From the NCBI GenBank assembly GCA_013361525.1, contig JABFXY010000024.1, forward strand, positions 62,001 to 126,000: DNA of 64,000 nt. Direction: 5' to 3'. The notes below the pieces were generated by a model that did no database searches, had not been told where the DNA came from, and saw only the letters and a program-made list of their open reading frames with translations. This document shows, one piece after another, positions 43,712-52,431 of the stretch. Origin of the DNA: Polyangiaceae bacterium. GTDB taxonomy: Bacteria > Myxococcota_A > Polyangia > Polyangiales > Polyangiaceae. Positions within the stretch are counted from its first letter, which is position 1, and each line of letters starts with the position of its first letter. Position numbers and translations under genes: made by a program.

Positions 43712-45430
43712 GTGATCCTCGAGCATGGACGGAGAAGAACACGCACGTGGACAGCCATGGTCATACTCGCCTCGGGCTCTGTCGCTTGTGAGGCGCCGCT
43801 CGACGAGACTTCCGACGGTGGAAACGATTCCACCGGTCAACAGATCGCTACCTGCACGATCGGCGGCGTCGACTTTGAAGAGGGCGAGCTCAATCCGGCG
43901 GCGACCTGCCAAGTCTGCGACCCCTCGAATCCGAATGTGTGGACGACGACCCCGTCCAGCTGCTTGATCGGAGGCCAGTGCTACGCCGAAGAGGATCACG
44001 ATTCGGGCCTCGGATGCACGGCGTGTATTCCAGAGATGTCGCAAACGGATTGGAGCCCGGCGACGAGCTGCTCGAAGCTCGTCGTCGCGGCGGTCAACGA
44101 GACGAGCCAAGGGGATCTCGGAGGCCTTCTGGCGGCCAATGCCAAGTGCGCCGAAGAGGGCGCTTCGACAGGTCTACCTGGAACTTGGAAGGCGCTGCTC
44201 TCGACGTCGTCACAGGACCTGATCGACATCGTGTCCCCCGAGGACGCGGCGAACCCCGTCGTGAACCTCCACGCGGAGACGATGTTCCCCTCGTGGAATG
44301 CGCTCTTCGCCGACCAAACGATCCCGAATGGCGTGAACCTGTACCGGTTCGACGACACCAACAACGATGATCTGTTGTTCACCGGGACGAACGCCGACGG
44401 GACACACTCGAAAAGCAGCTGCCTAGACTGGACAGCAACCGGTCACTGGGGCTGGTTTCACTGGTTCAACTATTACATGACGGCCGGTGACACCGAGACC
44501 GGTGGCTCGCACTTGTTCCTCGACCGCGGCGACGACCCCAACTGCACGTATTTCGGATACTTCGGCTGCGTGCTCGTGCCTCCGACGGACGACGTCGATC
44601 GATGCCCCGACGGCTTTCCTCGTGGCACGGCGAGCGATGTACGGCTCGTCCAGGCATTTTCGCCGGCGCTCGAAGGTGTCGCAGTTTGCCCGAACGGCGA
44701 CGTGTTCGTTTCCCAGCCGGAGACGGCGAGCATCTTCCGTGTTGCTCTCGACGGATCGGAGCCGGAGCTCTGGACCACGCTCCCTGGACATCAGCCTCTC
44801 GGCATGGATTGCGCGAGCGACGGCGTCCTCTATGTGGCCGATTTCGGATCCGACGATGCATCGGTTTTCCGTATCGCCGCCAAAAACGATCCTGGCACGG
44901 CATTGCCGAACATCCCCGGGGACGGCGGCTACCATGCGATGAACGGCGTCGCCGTCGTCGACGGCGTCGGCATCTATGCGACCGACGCGACCAATACGCT
45001 GACCGGTCGCATCGTCCTCTTCGCCGAACAATCACCGAACGTCTTCGAAGCGAGCGTGGTGAAGAGCGGACTCCCGTTTCCGAACGACGTGGCGTTCAAT
45101 CCGGCCACGGGCAAACTCGACGTGACGATGACCGTCAACAGCCAAGTGTTCTCGTACCCCGTGGCGGAAGACGGCATGCTCGGAAGCCGAAGCGTGACCT
45201 GGTCCGGAACGGTCGCCCTCGATGCGATCGACGGACTCGCCGTCGCCGAAAGCAACGACCGCTACATCGCACGCTACCTTCAAGGGAAGGTGAGTCGCTC
45301 TTCCGATTGGAAGACCGTCGCCAACATGGCCGAGCCGAAGAGCCTCGCGTTCCGCGGTGGCACGTTGTTCATCACGGCGAAAACAGGGCTCTATGCGGTG
45401 GACTTGGCCGTATGTGGGGCACCTCGATGA
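43712..45430 (+). CDS. Lipoprotein with endostatin-like domain and beta-propeller
   Basis: The 572-residue protein has a short signal with lipobox GSVAC (Cys26) and two small Cys modules (47-110). Residues about 122-290 match the collagen XV/XVIII endostatin (C-type-lectin-like) fold: LVVAAVNETSQGDLGGLLAANAKC, GLPGTWKALLSTSSQDLIDIV, VVNLHAETMFPSWNALF, SSCLDW and a terminal FGCVLVP. An NHL/SMP-30-like six-bladed propeller (about 312-565) follows (EGVAVCPNGDVFVSQPETASIFRVALDG). It is probably a surface adhesin or ligand-binding protein. The GTG start at 43712 gives a minimal n-region. It overlaps the next ATG by 4 bp. Confidence 0.75.
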   Translation: MILEHGRRRTRTWTAMVILASGSVACEAPLDETSDGGNDSTGQQIATCTIGGVDFEEGELNPAATCQVCDPSNPNVWTTTPSSCLIGGQCYAEEDHDSGLGCTACIPEMSQTDWSPATSCSKLVVAAVNETSQGDLGGLLAANAKCAEEGASTGLPGTWKALLSTSSQDLIDIVSPEDAANPVVNLHAETMFPSWNALFADQTIPNGVNLYRFDDTNNDDLLFTGTNADGTHSKSSCLDWTATGHWGWFHWFNYYMTAGDTETGGSHLFLDRGDDPNCTYFGYFGCVLVPPTDDVDRCPDGFPRGTASDVRLVQAFSPALEGVAVCPNGDVFVSQPETASIFRVALDGSEPELWTTLPGHQPLGMDCASDGVLYVADFGSDDASVFRIAAKNDPGTALPNIPGDGGYHAMNGVAVVDGVGIYATDATNTLTGRIVLFAEQSPNVFEASVVKSGLPFPNDVAFNPATGKLDVTMTVNSQVFSYPVAEDGMLGSRSVTWSGTVALDAIDGLAVAESNDRYIARYLQGKVSRSSDWKTVANMAEPKSLAFRGGTLFITAKTGLYAVDLAVCGAPR

Positions 45431-46005
45431 GCGCCGGGATCCATCCCCACAGCGTGCGGTCGTTCGGCCGTCAGGGGTGTTTTGCCTGCACGCTGCCGGT
45501 GCTGCTCGCGATCGGGCTCGCAACGGTCGGCTGCGAAGGAGCGGTCGATTCCGACGATCTCGACGACGAGAACGGACTCGGCGCCGGCGCCGACTCGCTC
45601 GTCGGAACGTCGGAGGACAATCCCCCGTGGGGCCAGTGGACCTTGGCCATTCAATACGGCCGCGTCGGTGAAGTCGTCGAGCCGACGATTCCGCTTCAGG
45701 TCGAGTTCCGCGAAGACGGGACGGCGTACTCGTGGGTATGCGCCGGAGCACCCAATGACGGCTCGTTCGACGCCGTTTGCGACGACGTCGCAAGGGCGGC
45801 TTGTCTCGTAGGAACCATTCGCTGGGATGGGGAAGCGTGGCGCTTCGCATTCCCCGAGCTCGAGAACCTCGAAATCCCCGATCTCGGGGATATCACGCCC
45901 GATGGAGAGGGTGGTTTGCTGCTCTCGTACATCAATCCAAGCTATTCCGGGGCGTTGTTCGAACGGACCGCGGAGGCGGGACAGGGCGCCGGTTGCACGC
46001 CATGA
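45427..46005 (+). CDS. Small lipoprotein, unknown function
   Basis: The 192-residue protein has a long n-region, a hydrophobic stretch LPVLLAIGLATVGC (Cys36), an acidic linker (SDDLDDENG) and a beta-rich mature domain (WTLAIQYGRVGEVVEPTIPLQVEFREDGTAYSWVC). No family was recognised. It is translationally coupled (ATGA overlap) to the endostatin-like gene, so the two lipoproteins probably work together on the surface. Confidence 0.72.
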   Translation: MSAGIHPHSVRSFGRQGCFACTLPVLLAIGLATVGCEGAVDSDDLDDENGLGAGADSLVGTSEDNPPWGQWTLAIQYGRVGEVVEPTIPLQVEFREDGTAYSWVCAGAPNDGSFDAVCDDVARAACLVGTIRWDGEAWRFAFPELENLEIPDLGDITPDGEGGLLLSYINPSYSGALFERTAEAGQGAGCTP

Positions 46006-46047
46006 GAAGCTACTGCCCCGCCGCCGAACACGGTTTCGAATAACGGG

Positions 46048-46265
46048 CAAAAAGCGAACGAGAGGCCGCGACATAGTCTATGTTCTGTCCTTTGATGCGG
46101 CTCCTCACGGCTCCGCGGTGGTGTTGATGTTGTAAAGCCGAATGAGAGGCGGCGACATGGTTCATGTGGGACCTCTCTGTGCGGTCGCGCTCGGGCCGGC
46201 CTGATCGTCGGCGCGCAAAACCGCAGGAAGAGCCTCGACATAATCTATGTCCGGCCCTTTCATGC
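46048..46265. repeat. Three imperfect ~84-bp tandem repeats with ATG/CAT palindromes
   Basis: Units begin near 46060, 46144 and 46229. Each carries a small palindrome of the form GACATA-nnn-TATGTC, at 46070, 46154 (degenerate) and 46237. A CAAAA-nCG-type boundary precedes each GAGAGGC start. The array fills most of the 411-bp gap 46006-46416 between two convergent genes, so it is not a promoter for either. No convincing gene was found inside it. Confidence 0.6.
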
Positions 46266-46271
46266 GCCCCG

Positions 46272-46309
46272 GCGGCCCGGCGGCCCGGCGGCCCGGCGCC
46301 CGGCGCCCC
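46272..46309. repeat. GCGGCCCG microsatellite
   Basis: Three exact tandem copies of GCGGCCCG (46272-46295) are followed by two shortened GCGCCC units. It is a simple GC-only repeat directly after the 84-bp repeat array. Confidence 0.7.
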
Positions 46310-46355
46310 GCTCTGCTCAGAGCCCCGCCTCCTCGCGCCCAACCCACAAAACGTT

Positions 46356-46398
46356 ACGCGCCAATCACGAGCTGCCCCGTGATTGGCGCATAGCTTTT
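46356..46398. terminator. Bidirectional Rho-independent terminator
   Basis: A perfect 12-bp stem GCGCCAATCACG (46358-46369) / CGTGATTGGCGC (46378-46389) with an 8-nt loop. It is followed by CTTTT on the plus strand and by a TTTT-containing stretch (46347-46354) on the minus strand. It sits between the convergent lipoprotein and AAA ATPase genes. Confidence 0.8.
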
Positions 46399-46416
46399 GA
46401 GCACCGTTGATGGCGC

Positions 46417-47328
46417 CTAGGAGGTCTTCAGGCTCACGATATGTGCACCGCGCGCTGCGGCGGCGAGCCTCGAGCCACCGGTGAGGAAGAGCTGATTGTC
46501 AATCCCCAGCGCGGCGAGCGCGTCGATGAACGGATCGAGCTCCTCGACGTGGAGATCGGGGCGGTCGACGAAGACGAGTGAGTGATCGAGGCAGATGGTC
46601 GCGGCGGTGGCGGCGAAGATGACCGCGTCGGATTCGCCGTGGGAGATCTGGCCGACGTGAACCGGATCGCCGCCGCGGCTGGAGAAACAGCGGGGGATCG
46701 CGTCGCCCGAGGTGTCTGGGACGTAGCGGCAAGTGGGAGACAGCGCCGCGAGGGTCGTGGCGAACCTCTCGCGCCGCGCCGGCTCGTTGTCGAGCGAGCG
46801 GAGGAAGGGCAGGACGAAGCCGTATTTGCGCTGGTCTTTGCCGAGCCGACCGACCCGTTGCTCGCCGCTGTTGAGACCGGGGAAAGGCGGGAATGTGGGG
46901 ATGCGCCGCTCTGAAGGGAAGTAGTCGACCTTGCCGTGGGCGACGTTGTGGGAGTAGCGCCCGAGCACCGCTCGCAGACCGTCGTCGGACTCGGCGTCGA
47001 TGCGCTCGGGCTTGAAGATCACCTCGGCCTCGAGCGTCTTCGACGCGGCGTTGGCGAACTCGCGCTCGTCGTCGTCGAGGTGGAAAGTGACGCGGATCTT
47101 GGCCGCGTTCCCGCTGCGAATCCACGCCGCGCCGGTGGTCATCTGCCCGTACGCCCGAATCCCCTCTTTGGCGGCGATCAGAGCCTCGATCATCCGCGTC
47201 TTGCCCGACCCGCTGCCGCCGGCGATCACCACCAGCGAGTGCGGCGACCCTGTCCGGGAGTCGGTCAGGTCGAGCGTGAGGTCGGGTAGCCCCGAGACAC
47301 CGATGAAAGAGGCTCGTTGGATCTTCAT
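46417..47328 (-). CDS. AAA/ABC-like ATPase linked to vgrG
   Basis: The 303-residue ATP-binding protein has an RecF/OLD/SMC-like head. Its start is MKIQRASFIGVSGLPDL, Walker A is GGSGSGKT (about 38-45), the signature-like ISHGESDAVIFA is near residue 230 and the Walker B region is LVFVDRPDLHVEELDPF. RPD replaces the usual EP after the Asp, which weakens the catalytic glutamate assignment. It has no membrane segment. It starts 9 bp after vgrG and is clearly in the same operon. A role in tip or effector handling is inferred from context only. Confidence 0.82.
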   Translation of the reverse strand: MKIQRASFIGVSGLPDLTLDLTDSRTGSPHSLVVIAGGSGSGKTRMIEALIAAKEGIRAYGQMTTGAAWIRSGNAAKIRVTFHLDDDEREFANAASKTLEAEVIFKPERIDAESDDGLRAVLGRYSHNVAHGKVDYFPSERRIPTFPPFPGLNSGEQRVGRLGKDQRKYGFVLPFLRSLDNEPARRERFATTLAALSPTCRYVPDTSGDAIPRCFSSRGGDPVHVGQISHGESDAVIFAATAATICLDHSLVFVDRPDLHVEELDPFIDALAALGIDNQLFLTGGSRLAAAARGAHIVSLKTS

Positions 47329-47337
47329 ACCTTCCCC

Positions 47338-49266
47338 TTAGCTGGACAACTTCGGGACACCGCCCAATGCGGCGCTCGTCGCCGCCGCATCACCCGGATT
47401 GAGGAGGAGCTTCGGCGTCTGAATGATGATCGAATCCGGGCCGATGTGGATCACCGAATTGCCGACCGTCAGCGTCGTGCCCTGATTGCTCGAGATGCTG
47501 TGATTTTGAGCCTGCGACGACGAGGTGCCGTTGGTCGACAGAACGCGGTCCGCGCTGGCGAGCGAGGTGAACATGCCCATCACCGACTGCATGAAGTCCG
47601 CGCCCGTCATGCTGCTGTTGTCGCCTTGCACCACGCACTGCTGGTTGCCGCCGACGCTCTTGCTCTCGTGTTTGGAGACCGTGGTGCTGCGGTTGTTGCC
47701 GATCGTCGAGAGGTGATCCTTGTTCACCTGGGTCGTCATGTTGCGCTGCGCGCGCATGTGGACGAGCTCGTTGCCGGCCTTGTCCTCGAACATGATCTCG
47801 TTATACCCGCCGTAGGAGGGTGACGAGTTGCTCTTCCATCCGCTCCGGGTCTTGTTTTCCGGCAGCGGGTAAGGCGTCTTCTGGAGGTTCGTGTAGACAC
47901 GACCGGTGATCACGGGGCGGTCCGGATCGCCGCCGAGGAAGTCGACGATGACCTCTTGTCCGACGCGCGGAAGGTTGCTTCCGCCGTAGCCCGCGCCACC
48001 CCAGGTCTGGCTCACGTGGATCCAGCAGGAGCTGTTCTCGTCGCCGTTGCCCTCACGATCCCAGTGGAACTGCACGCGCACGCGGCCGAACTCGTCGGTG
48101 TGGATCTCTTCGCCGGGCGGGCCCACGACGGTCGCGCTCTCGATACCGCCCGTCTTGGGCTTGCCTTGTCGGAGGGGCGGGTGGTAGGCGACCGCCGCAT
48201 TGCGGACCTCGCAATGGTGAACCGGGTGCGAGTCGTGTGACCCTTCGATGCGTGAGTTGACGACGAGGAGCTTCTTGTCGTCGCTGATCTCGCGCTGCGG
48301 GTGGTCGAGGACGCGGAGCACCGTGCCGGGTGCGACATCGATCACGTTGGTCCGGAAGCTGATGGTCGCAGCCTCGCCTCGGCTCGCGAGAAGGCGCTTC
48401 TTCGCGAGGCGCTCGCCCTCGACCTCGTCGGTCCGGTGCATGCCGCGGTCGTCGGCGGTCGGCGTGAACTCGCCCATGTTGGCCTCGAAGAGGAACGCAC
48501 CGGGCTCGTAGTGGAAGCTCTCGAGGCGCTCTTCGACGCCGCTCGACGAGGCGCTGGCCCCGAGGGCGAAGTTGGAGGGCCTGCGATAGTCGTGATCGCG
48601 CAGGGTGAGCTTGCCGGGGCGCACGAGGCGGCTCACGCGAACGGCGGTGATGTGCTCGTGGTCGGCGGCTCCGGGAGCGTCGCGGTAGGCGATCGGCAGC
48701 GCGCGCTCTTCGTTCTCCTGAGGTGCGTCGGAGAGGACGCAGACCGTCCGGTCGTCGCGCTCGGCGAAGTAGAACGAGATGCCGGCCTCCTCCAGCATGC
48801 GCGAGAAGAAGCCGAAGTCGGTCTCACCGTATTGCACCCGGTACTTGCGGGTCTTGTAGGTGCTCGTGATCTTCTCGTCAGCGTCGATGTCCCACTCGCG
48901 CAGGATCTGGCGCGCGATCTCGAGCTCGGTCTTGCTCTGGAAGATGCGGTTGTTTCGCCGCTGGGACGCGAGCCAGAGCTTGGGCTCGATGCGGATGTGG
49001 TAGGTCGCGAGGTTGCCCTCGTCGACGCGCACTTGATGCAGCTCGCTGAGGACGCCGCGCCAGGTGCGGGGCACATTGCCGAGACCGCGCCCACGGAGGG
49101 TGAAGCTCGCTTCCATCCCGATTGCAGCTTCGAAGTCGATGTCGGGGTTCCTCGAGACCGCGATCACGGTCACCGAGAACAACGTGGACATCGATTCGGT
49201 GATGCTGAACTCGCGGACGTCGAGCGCATCGCCCGAAGCGATCCTTACCTCTTGGTTCTGGCTCAT
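47338..49266 (-). CDS. vgrG: Type VI secretion tip protein VgrG (TssI)
   Basis: The 642-residue trimeric spike protein has gp27-like domains (residues 1-340: FSVTVIAVSRNPDIDFEAAIG, FTLRGRG, YGETDFGFFSRMLEEAGISFYF). A gp5 OB-fold (about 375-455) follows: DEFGRVRVQFHWDREG, CWIHVSQTWGGAGYGG, RVGQEVIVDFLGGDPDRPVITGRVY. The C-terminal beta-prism needle (about 480-642) carries no extra effector domain. It is expected to carry cargo through DUF2169/PAAR-like partners encoded nearby. AAAGGA 7 nt before ATG 49266. An N-terminal fragment paralogue lies at 58715-59023. Confidence 0.95.
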   Translation of the reverse strand: MSQNQEVRIASGDALDVREFSITESMSTLFSVTVIAVSRNPDIDFEAAIGMEASFTLRGRGLGNVPRTWRGVLSELHQVRVDEGNLATYHIRIEPKLWLASQRRNNRIFQSKTELEIARQILREWDIDADEKITSTYKTRKYRVQYGETDFGFFSRMLEEAGISFYFAERDDRTVCVLSDAPQENEERALPIAYRDAPGAADHEHITAVRVSRLVRPGKLTLRDHDYRRPSNFALGASASSSGVEERLESFHYEPGAFLFEANMGEFTPTADDRGMHRTDEVEGERLAKKRLLASRGEAATISFRTNVIDVAPGTVLRVLDHPQREISDDKKLLVVNSRIEGSHDSHPVHHCEVRNAAVAYHPPLRQGKPKTGGIESATVVGPPGEEIHTDEFGRVRVQFHWDREGNGDENSSCWIHVSQTWGGAGYGGSNLPRVGQEVIVDFLGGDPDRPVITGRVYTNLQKTPYPLPENKTRSGWKSNSSPSYGGYNEIMFEDKAGNELVHMRAQRNMTTQVNKDHLSTIGNNRSTTVSKHESKSVGGNQQCVVQGDNSSMTGADFMQSVMGMFTSLASADRVLSTNGTSSSQAQNHSISSNQGTTLTVGNSVIHIGPDSIIIQTPKLLLNPGDAAATSAALGGVPKLSS

Positions 49267-49382
49267 GTGCGGATCCTTTCGAGAAGTCGTGGCAGACCCC
49301 GAAGCACGGTCCGCGCCAGGTCCTTTCCATCGTGCAAAGCGGGGTAATTCACGGGATTTTCGGTGCGGCGCCGCTTGCCCAA

Positions 49383-49427
49383 ACACGATGCGCGAAGTTT
49401 GCACATCGTGCCGACTCGCTTGTGCAA
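49383..49427. promoter_or_regulatory. 27-bp palindromic element, copy C (extended)
   Basis: Arms CACGATGnGC (49384) and GCnCATCGTG (to 49410) are fully complementary apart from the n position. After 15 bp the block TTGCACA is mirrored by TGTGCAA (to 49427), giving an extended form shared with copies D and E. It is located 118 bp upstream of vgrG and 88 bp upstream of the CYTH lipoprotein ATG, between divergent genes. Confidence 0.75.
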
Positions 49428-49514
49428 CCGGGCTCGGGGAGCCGTGGACGGACGAGTCGGCGCGTTGACGGACACGTTACGGATCGTTGGCGCGCCTCCT
49501 GCTGACAGGCCCGC

Positions 49515-50312
49515 ATGCGAACGCGAGCCCCGCTGCTCCTCCTTTCGAGCCTTCTCGTCGCAACGGCGGGATGCGCTGACGACGTTCAGACCGGCGACGA
49601 TCAGAACATCACGTCGCATGCGACCGAGGCCGAGGTGAAGATCGCCATCGGCGAGGCCGACATCGACAAGGTCGTCGACGCGCTCGGGCTTTCAGACGCC
49701 GAGCCGACCAAAGAGCGAGACATCTACTTCTACGAGACACCCGGTCTCGACCTCTACGAAGCTGGCGTCATTCTGCGCGCGCGCAGCAAACACGACGACG
49801 CCGACGACTCGACCGTCAAGATCCGCCCGATGGAGTCTTCGAGGCTCGACAGCGCGTGGTTCGAGCTCGACGGATTCAAGTGCGAGATCGATCGAAGCCC
49901 GACGAGCTCGGTCAACGCTTGCTCGCTCAGCGTCGAGCAAAAGGAGGACGAGATCGAGGACGTGTACGAAGGCGCCCGGTCGATCGAAAAGCTCTTCTCC
50001 GACGATCAGGCAGATTTCGTAGAGCTGGGAACCGAAGTCGATTGGGGGGCTCTCGAAGTCTTCGGCCCGATCGAAGCGCGTGTCTACGAGGTCGAGGTCG
50101 ACGAGCTTTCGGCCGAGCTCACCGTCGAGCATTGGATTCTTCCCGACGGCTCCGCGATGTTGGAGCTTTCGACGCGCGTGAAGCAGTCGAAGGCGGACTC
50201 GGCGATGACCGCGCTCGAGGCCGTCTGCGAAGGGCTCGGCGCCGACTGCTCGAGCGACGCCGAATCGAAGACCCGCGCGGCGCTCGAATACTTCGCGGCG
50301 GAGCCGTACTGA
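49515..50312 (+). CDS. Lipoprotein with CYTH-like domain
   Basis: The 265-residue protein has a lipobox ATAGC (Cys20). The mature domain follows the CYTH (triphosphate tunnel) pattern: EAEVKIAIGEADIDKVVDALGL, KERDIYFYETPGLDLYEAGVILRARSK, and DSTVKIRPMES...WFELDGFKCEIDRS. The N-terminal EVKIAI lacks the full ExExK metal motif, so triphosphate hydrolysis is doubtful. An extracytoplasmic location is unusual for the family. It lies between vgrG and the alpha/beta-hydrolase and converges with the latter without any gap. Confidence 0.75.
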   Translation: MRTRAPLLLLSSLLVATAGCADDVQTGDDQNITSHATEAEVKIAIGEADIDKVVDALGLSDAEPTKERDIYFYETPGLDLYEAGVILRARSKHDDADDSTVKIRPMESSRLDSAWFELDGFKCEIDRSPTSSVNACSLSVEQKEDEIEDVYEGARSIEKLFSDDQADFVELGTEVDWGALEVFGPIEARVYEVEVDELSAELTVEHWILPDGSAMLELSTRVKQSKADSAMTALEAVCEGLGADCSSDAESKTRAALEYFAAEPY

Positions 50313-52259
50313 TCAGGGGTGCTCGATGCCGAGCGCCTCGTAGGGATCGCGAATCTCCGCGCTGCCTGCGAAATGTGTCGTGAGGAAGTGGGTCCACGCT
50401 TCGAGGCCCAGGGAGCTCTCGAGCGTGTTGTTGTGATCGGCCTTCACGAGGCCGCCTTCGCCGGGCACCACGTCGAACTGGACCATGCCCGCCGTCGCGT
50501 GCTCGTCGCCGATGGTGATGTTGCCGGAGATCGGCCCTTCGACGCGCTCGAAGCCGAGCTGCGGCTCGAGGACGTCCTCGACCATCGGGACGCCGATCGC
50601 GCGACCGATCTCCCAGGTCGCGCTGTTGGGCACCACCCCGTCGTCGATCGCGACGCCGAGCAGAACATCGGGCCGACCGGGCACGCCGGGCACGCGCGTG
50701 CCGTACAGCGTCGGTGCCCACGACGCCGGATCGCTCCGGTCGAGGATCGTCTGCGCGATGGGAAACAGCCGCCTCATGTCCTCCGGCGTGGCCTCGGGAG
50801 GACGGAACGAGCTGACGATGATCGAAAAGGCGGGGCTGTCCTTGATGATCGCGGCGATGCGACCGCCGGAGACGGCGATCACCGCCGCGCCGATCGTGCC
50901 GTCGAGCGCGACATGTTGCGGACCCATGATGCCACCGGCGGAGACACCCATGAAGGCGAGCTTGTCGAGATCGAGGTCGGCGCCCTGGACACCATCGACA
51001 TCCGGGTGCTGCGTGAGCAGACGGATGAACTGAAGTCGATCGAAGGTGGATTGCGCGACGTTGTCGCGGAGGCGCGCTACCTGGAATGCACGCGTCTGCA
51101 TCATGTCGAAGGAGATGCCGAAGAAGGCCTGCACCGTCTCGAGGGCCGTGCGCTCCTCGGTCACGGTAGGGTGCTCGCCGTGCTCGAGCGCATCGATGGC
51201 GACGACCGCGATTCCGAGAGGCCCGAAGTGTTTGGCGAGGCGGCTGCCGCCCCACTCGCGGTCGCTCGAGAGCCCATGTTGAAAGACGATGGTGGGCACC
51301 GGACCTTTACGCGTGCGCGGAAGCCAAATCGTGAACGGGACGGTGTACGTCGCAACCGGCGCAGCTTCCTCGCCCGCGGCACGACGGATAACGCCGTCCT
51401 CTTGATCGCGGTAGTCGCCGGCGACGAATGCGGCCTCGCAGCGGGTGAATTCGTCGCTGTCCGCGCAGGCCGGCGGCGCGACGAAGTCGAAGTCTCGCGC
51501 GGCGATATCGGCCGCTATTGCGATGCCGTCTTCGAAGATCGACTGCGTCGGATACGCCGTGATGGCGACGAGCTCAGCCGAATCGGCGACGGCTCCGAGA
51601 TCGACCAGCGCCGCGATGGCGTCGGCGGTCGGCGCATCGGGCGACGCAAGAAGATCGGCCGTCGGCGCCGAGGGCTCGAGGCACCCACCCGCCGCTTGGG
51701 TGAGCGCACGGGTGGCGTAGGCGGCGACCTCGGTGCGCGCAGGCAACGGCGTCAGCGGCGAGAGCAAGAGCGTGCCGTCGGTGGTGGTCGAGAGGACGGC
51801 CGGCATGAGGTACGGCGTCTCGGCGAGCACCACGAAGCCGGCGGCGGAAGTAGCTCCGGCTTGGTCCGCAGCCGGAAGCAGCGCCGAATCGAAGGGGCGG
51901 CTGAAGCGAAAGAAGGCCTCGGCGTTGATGCCGAAGCCGTCGACCTCCGACAGATCGTCGGTGAGCGTCGGCACGAAGCCGTCCAGCTTCTCCGTGAGGT
52001 CCGAGTAGCGCTCGGGATCGTAGTGCAGGCGCAGCCCCGTCTCGGTCGTGGCGTCCTCCACGAGCATCGATCGATCGGGAAACGTCGTGATCGTCGTCGG
52101 ATCATCGAGCTGTATCGTGCAGGTCTCGGGGTCGGGCCCGCCGTCATCGGGCGGAGGGTCGGAGCTGTCGCCGCAGCCGACGAGCGGGAGTGAGAACGCG
52201 AACGCGAACGTGATGGCGGGGCGCATTGGACGCGCGGTCAAAGGCATAGCGCGCGCCAT
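50313..52259 (-). CDS. Alpha/beta-hydrolase lipoprotein
   Basis: The 648-residue protein has a lipobox PLVGC (about Cys29), an N-terminal beta domain of about 230 residues, and an alpha/beta-hydrolase. The hydrolase has oxyanion region IVFQHGLSSDREWGG and nucleophile elbow GVSAGGIMG. Acid and base are plausibly in VLLGVAIDDGVV and the C-terminal DHNNT/HFLTTHFAG region. It resembles large extracellular lipases/esterases of myxobacteria. GAGG before ATG 52259 supports that start; 52226 is an alternative. A prey-lipid-degrading role is inferred from its position inside the T6SS module. Confidence 0.8.
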   Translation of the reverse strand: MARAMPLTARPMRPAITFAFAFSLPLVGCGDSSDPPPDDGGPDPETCTIQLDDPTTITTFPDRSMLVEDATTETGLRLHYDPERYSDLTEKLDGFVPTLTDDLSEVDGFGINAEAFFRFSRPFDSALLPAADQAGATSAAGFVVLAETPYLMPAVLSTTTDGTLLLSPLTPLPARTEVAAYATRALTQAAGGCLEPSAPTADLLASPDAPTADAIAALVDLGAVADSAELVAITAYPTQSIFEDGIAIAADIAARDFDFVAPPACADSDEFTRCEAAFVAGDYRDQEDGVIRRAAGEEAAPVATYTVPFTIWLPRTRKGPVPTIVFQHGLSSDREWGGSRLAKHFGPLGIAVVAIDALEHGEHPTVTEERTALETVQAFFGISFDMMQTRAFQVARLRDNVAQSTFDRLQFIRLLTQHPDVDGVQGADLDLDKLAFMGVSAGGIMGPQHVALDGTIGAAVIAVSGGRIAAIIKDSPAFSIIVSSFRPPEATPEDMRRLFPIAQTILDRSDPASWAPTLYGTRVPGVPGRPDVLLGVAIDDGVVPNSATWEIGRAIGVPMVEDVLEPQLGFERVEGPISGNITIGDEHATAGMVQFDVVPGEGGLVKADHNNTLESSLGLEAWTHFLTTHFAGSAEIRDPYEALGIEHP

Positions 52260-52327
52260 GTGTTAGCCTCGCAAGCCTCGAGGCGGGGTTCGGCCCGACG
52301 CGTCGAGCAGCGGCTTCGGCCACCCGA

Positions 52328-52372
52328 ACACGAAGTGCGGAGTTTGCACATCATGGTGACTTGCTTGTGCAA
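52328..52372. promoter_or_regulatory. 27-bp palindromic element, copy D (extended)
   Basis: CACGAAGTGCGGAG followed by TTTGCACATCATG, then the TTGCACA / TGTGCAA mirror with a 15-bp spacer as in copy C. It ends 60 bp before the DUF2169 ATG and 70 bp upstream of the divergent alpha/beta-hydrolase start. About 145 bp around it resemble the region of copy E. Confidence 0.75.
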
Positions 52373-52431
52373 TGGGCTCGCGCGGGGAGCCTGGCGCGCA
52401 CCTCGCATTGGAGGCGGGTGACCCAACCGAG

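Noticed and set aside
49383-49427. Palindromes C, D and E as sigma-54 promoters
   Set aside because: TTGCA is present, but no GG lies at the required spacing before the GC in any copy, in either orientation.
50319-52193. Long open frame opposite the alpha/beta-hydrolase
   Set aside because: It has no recognisable motif and an Arg-rich composition, while the minus-strand frame has a signal peptide and nucleophile elbow.
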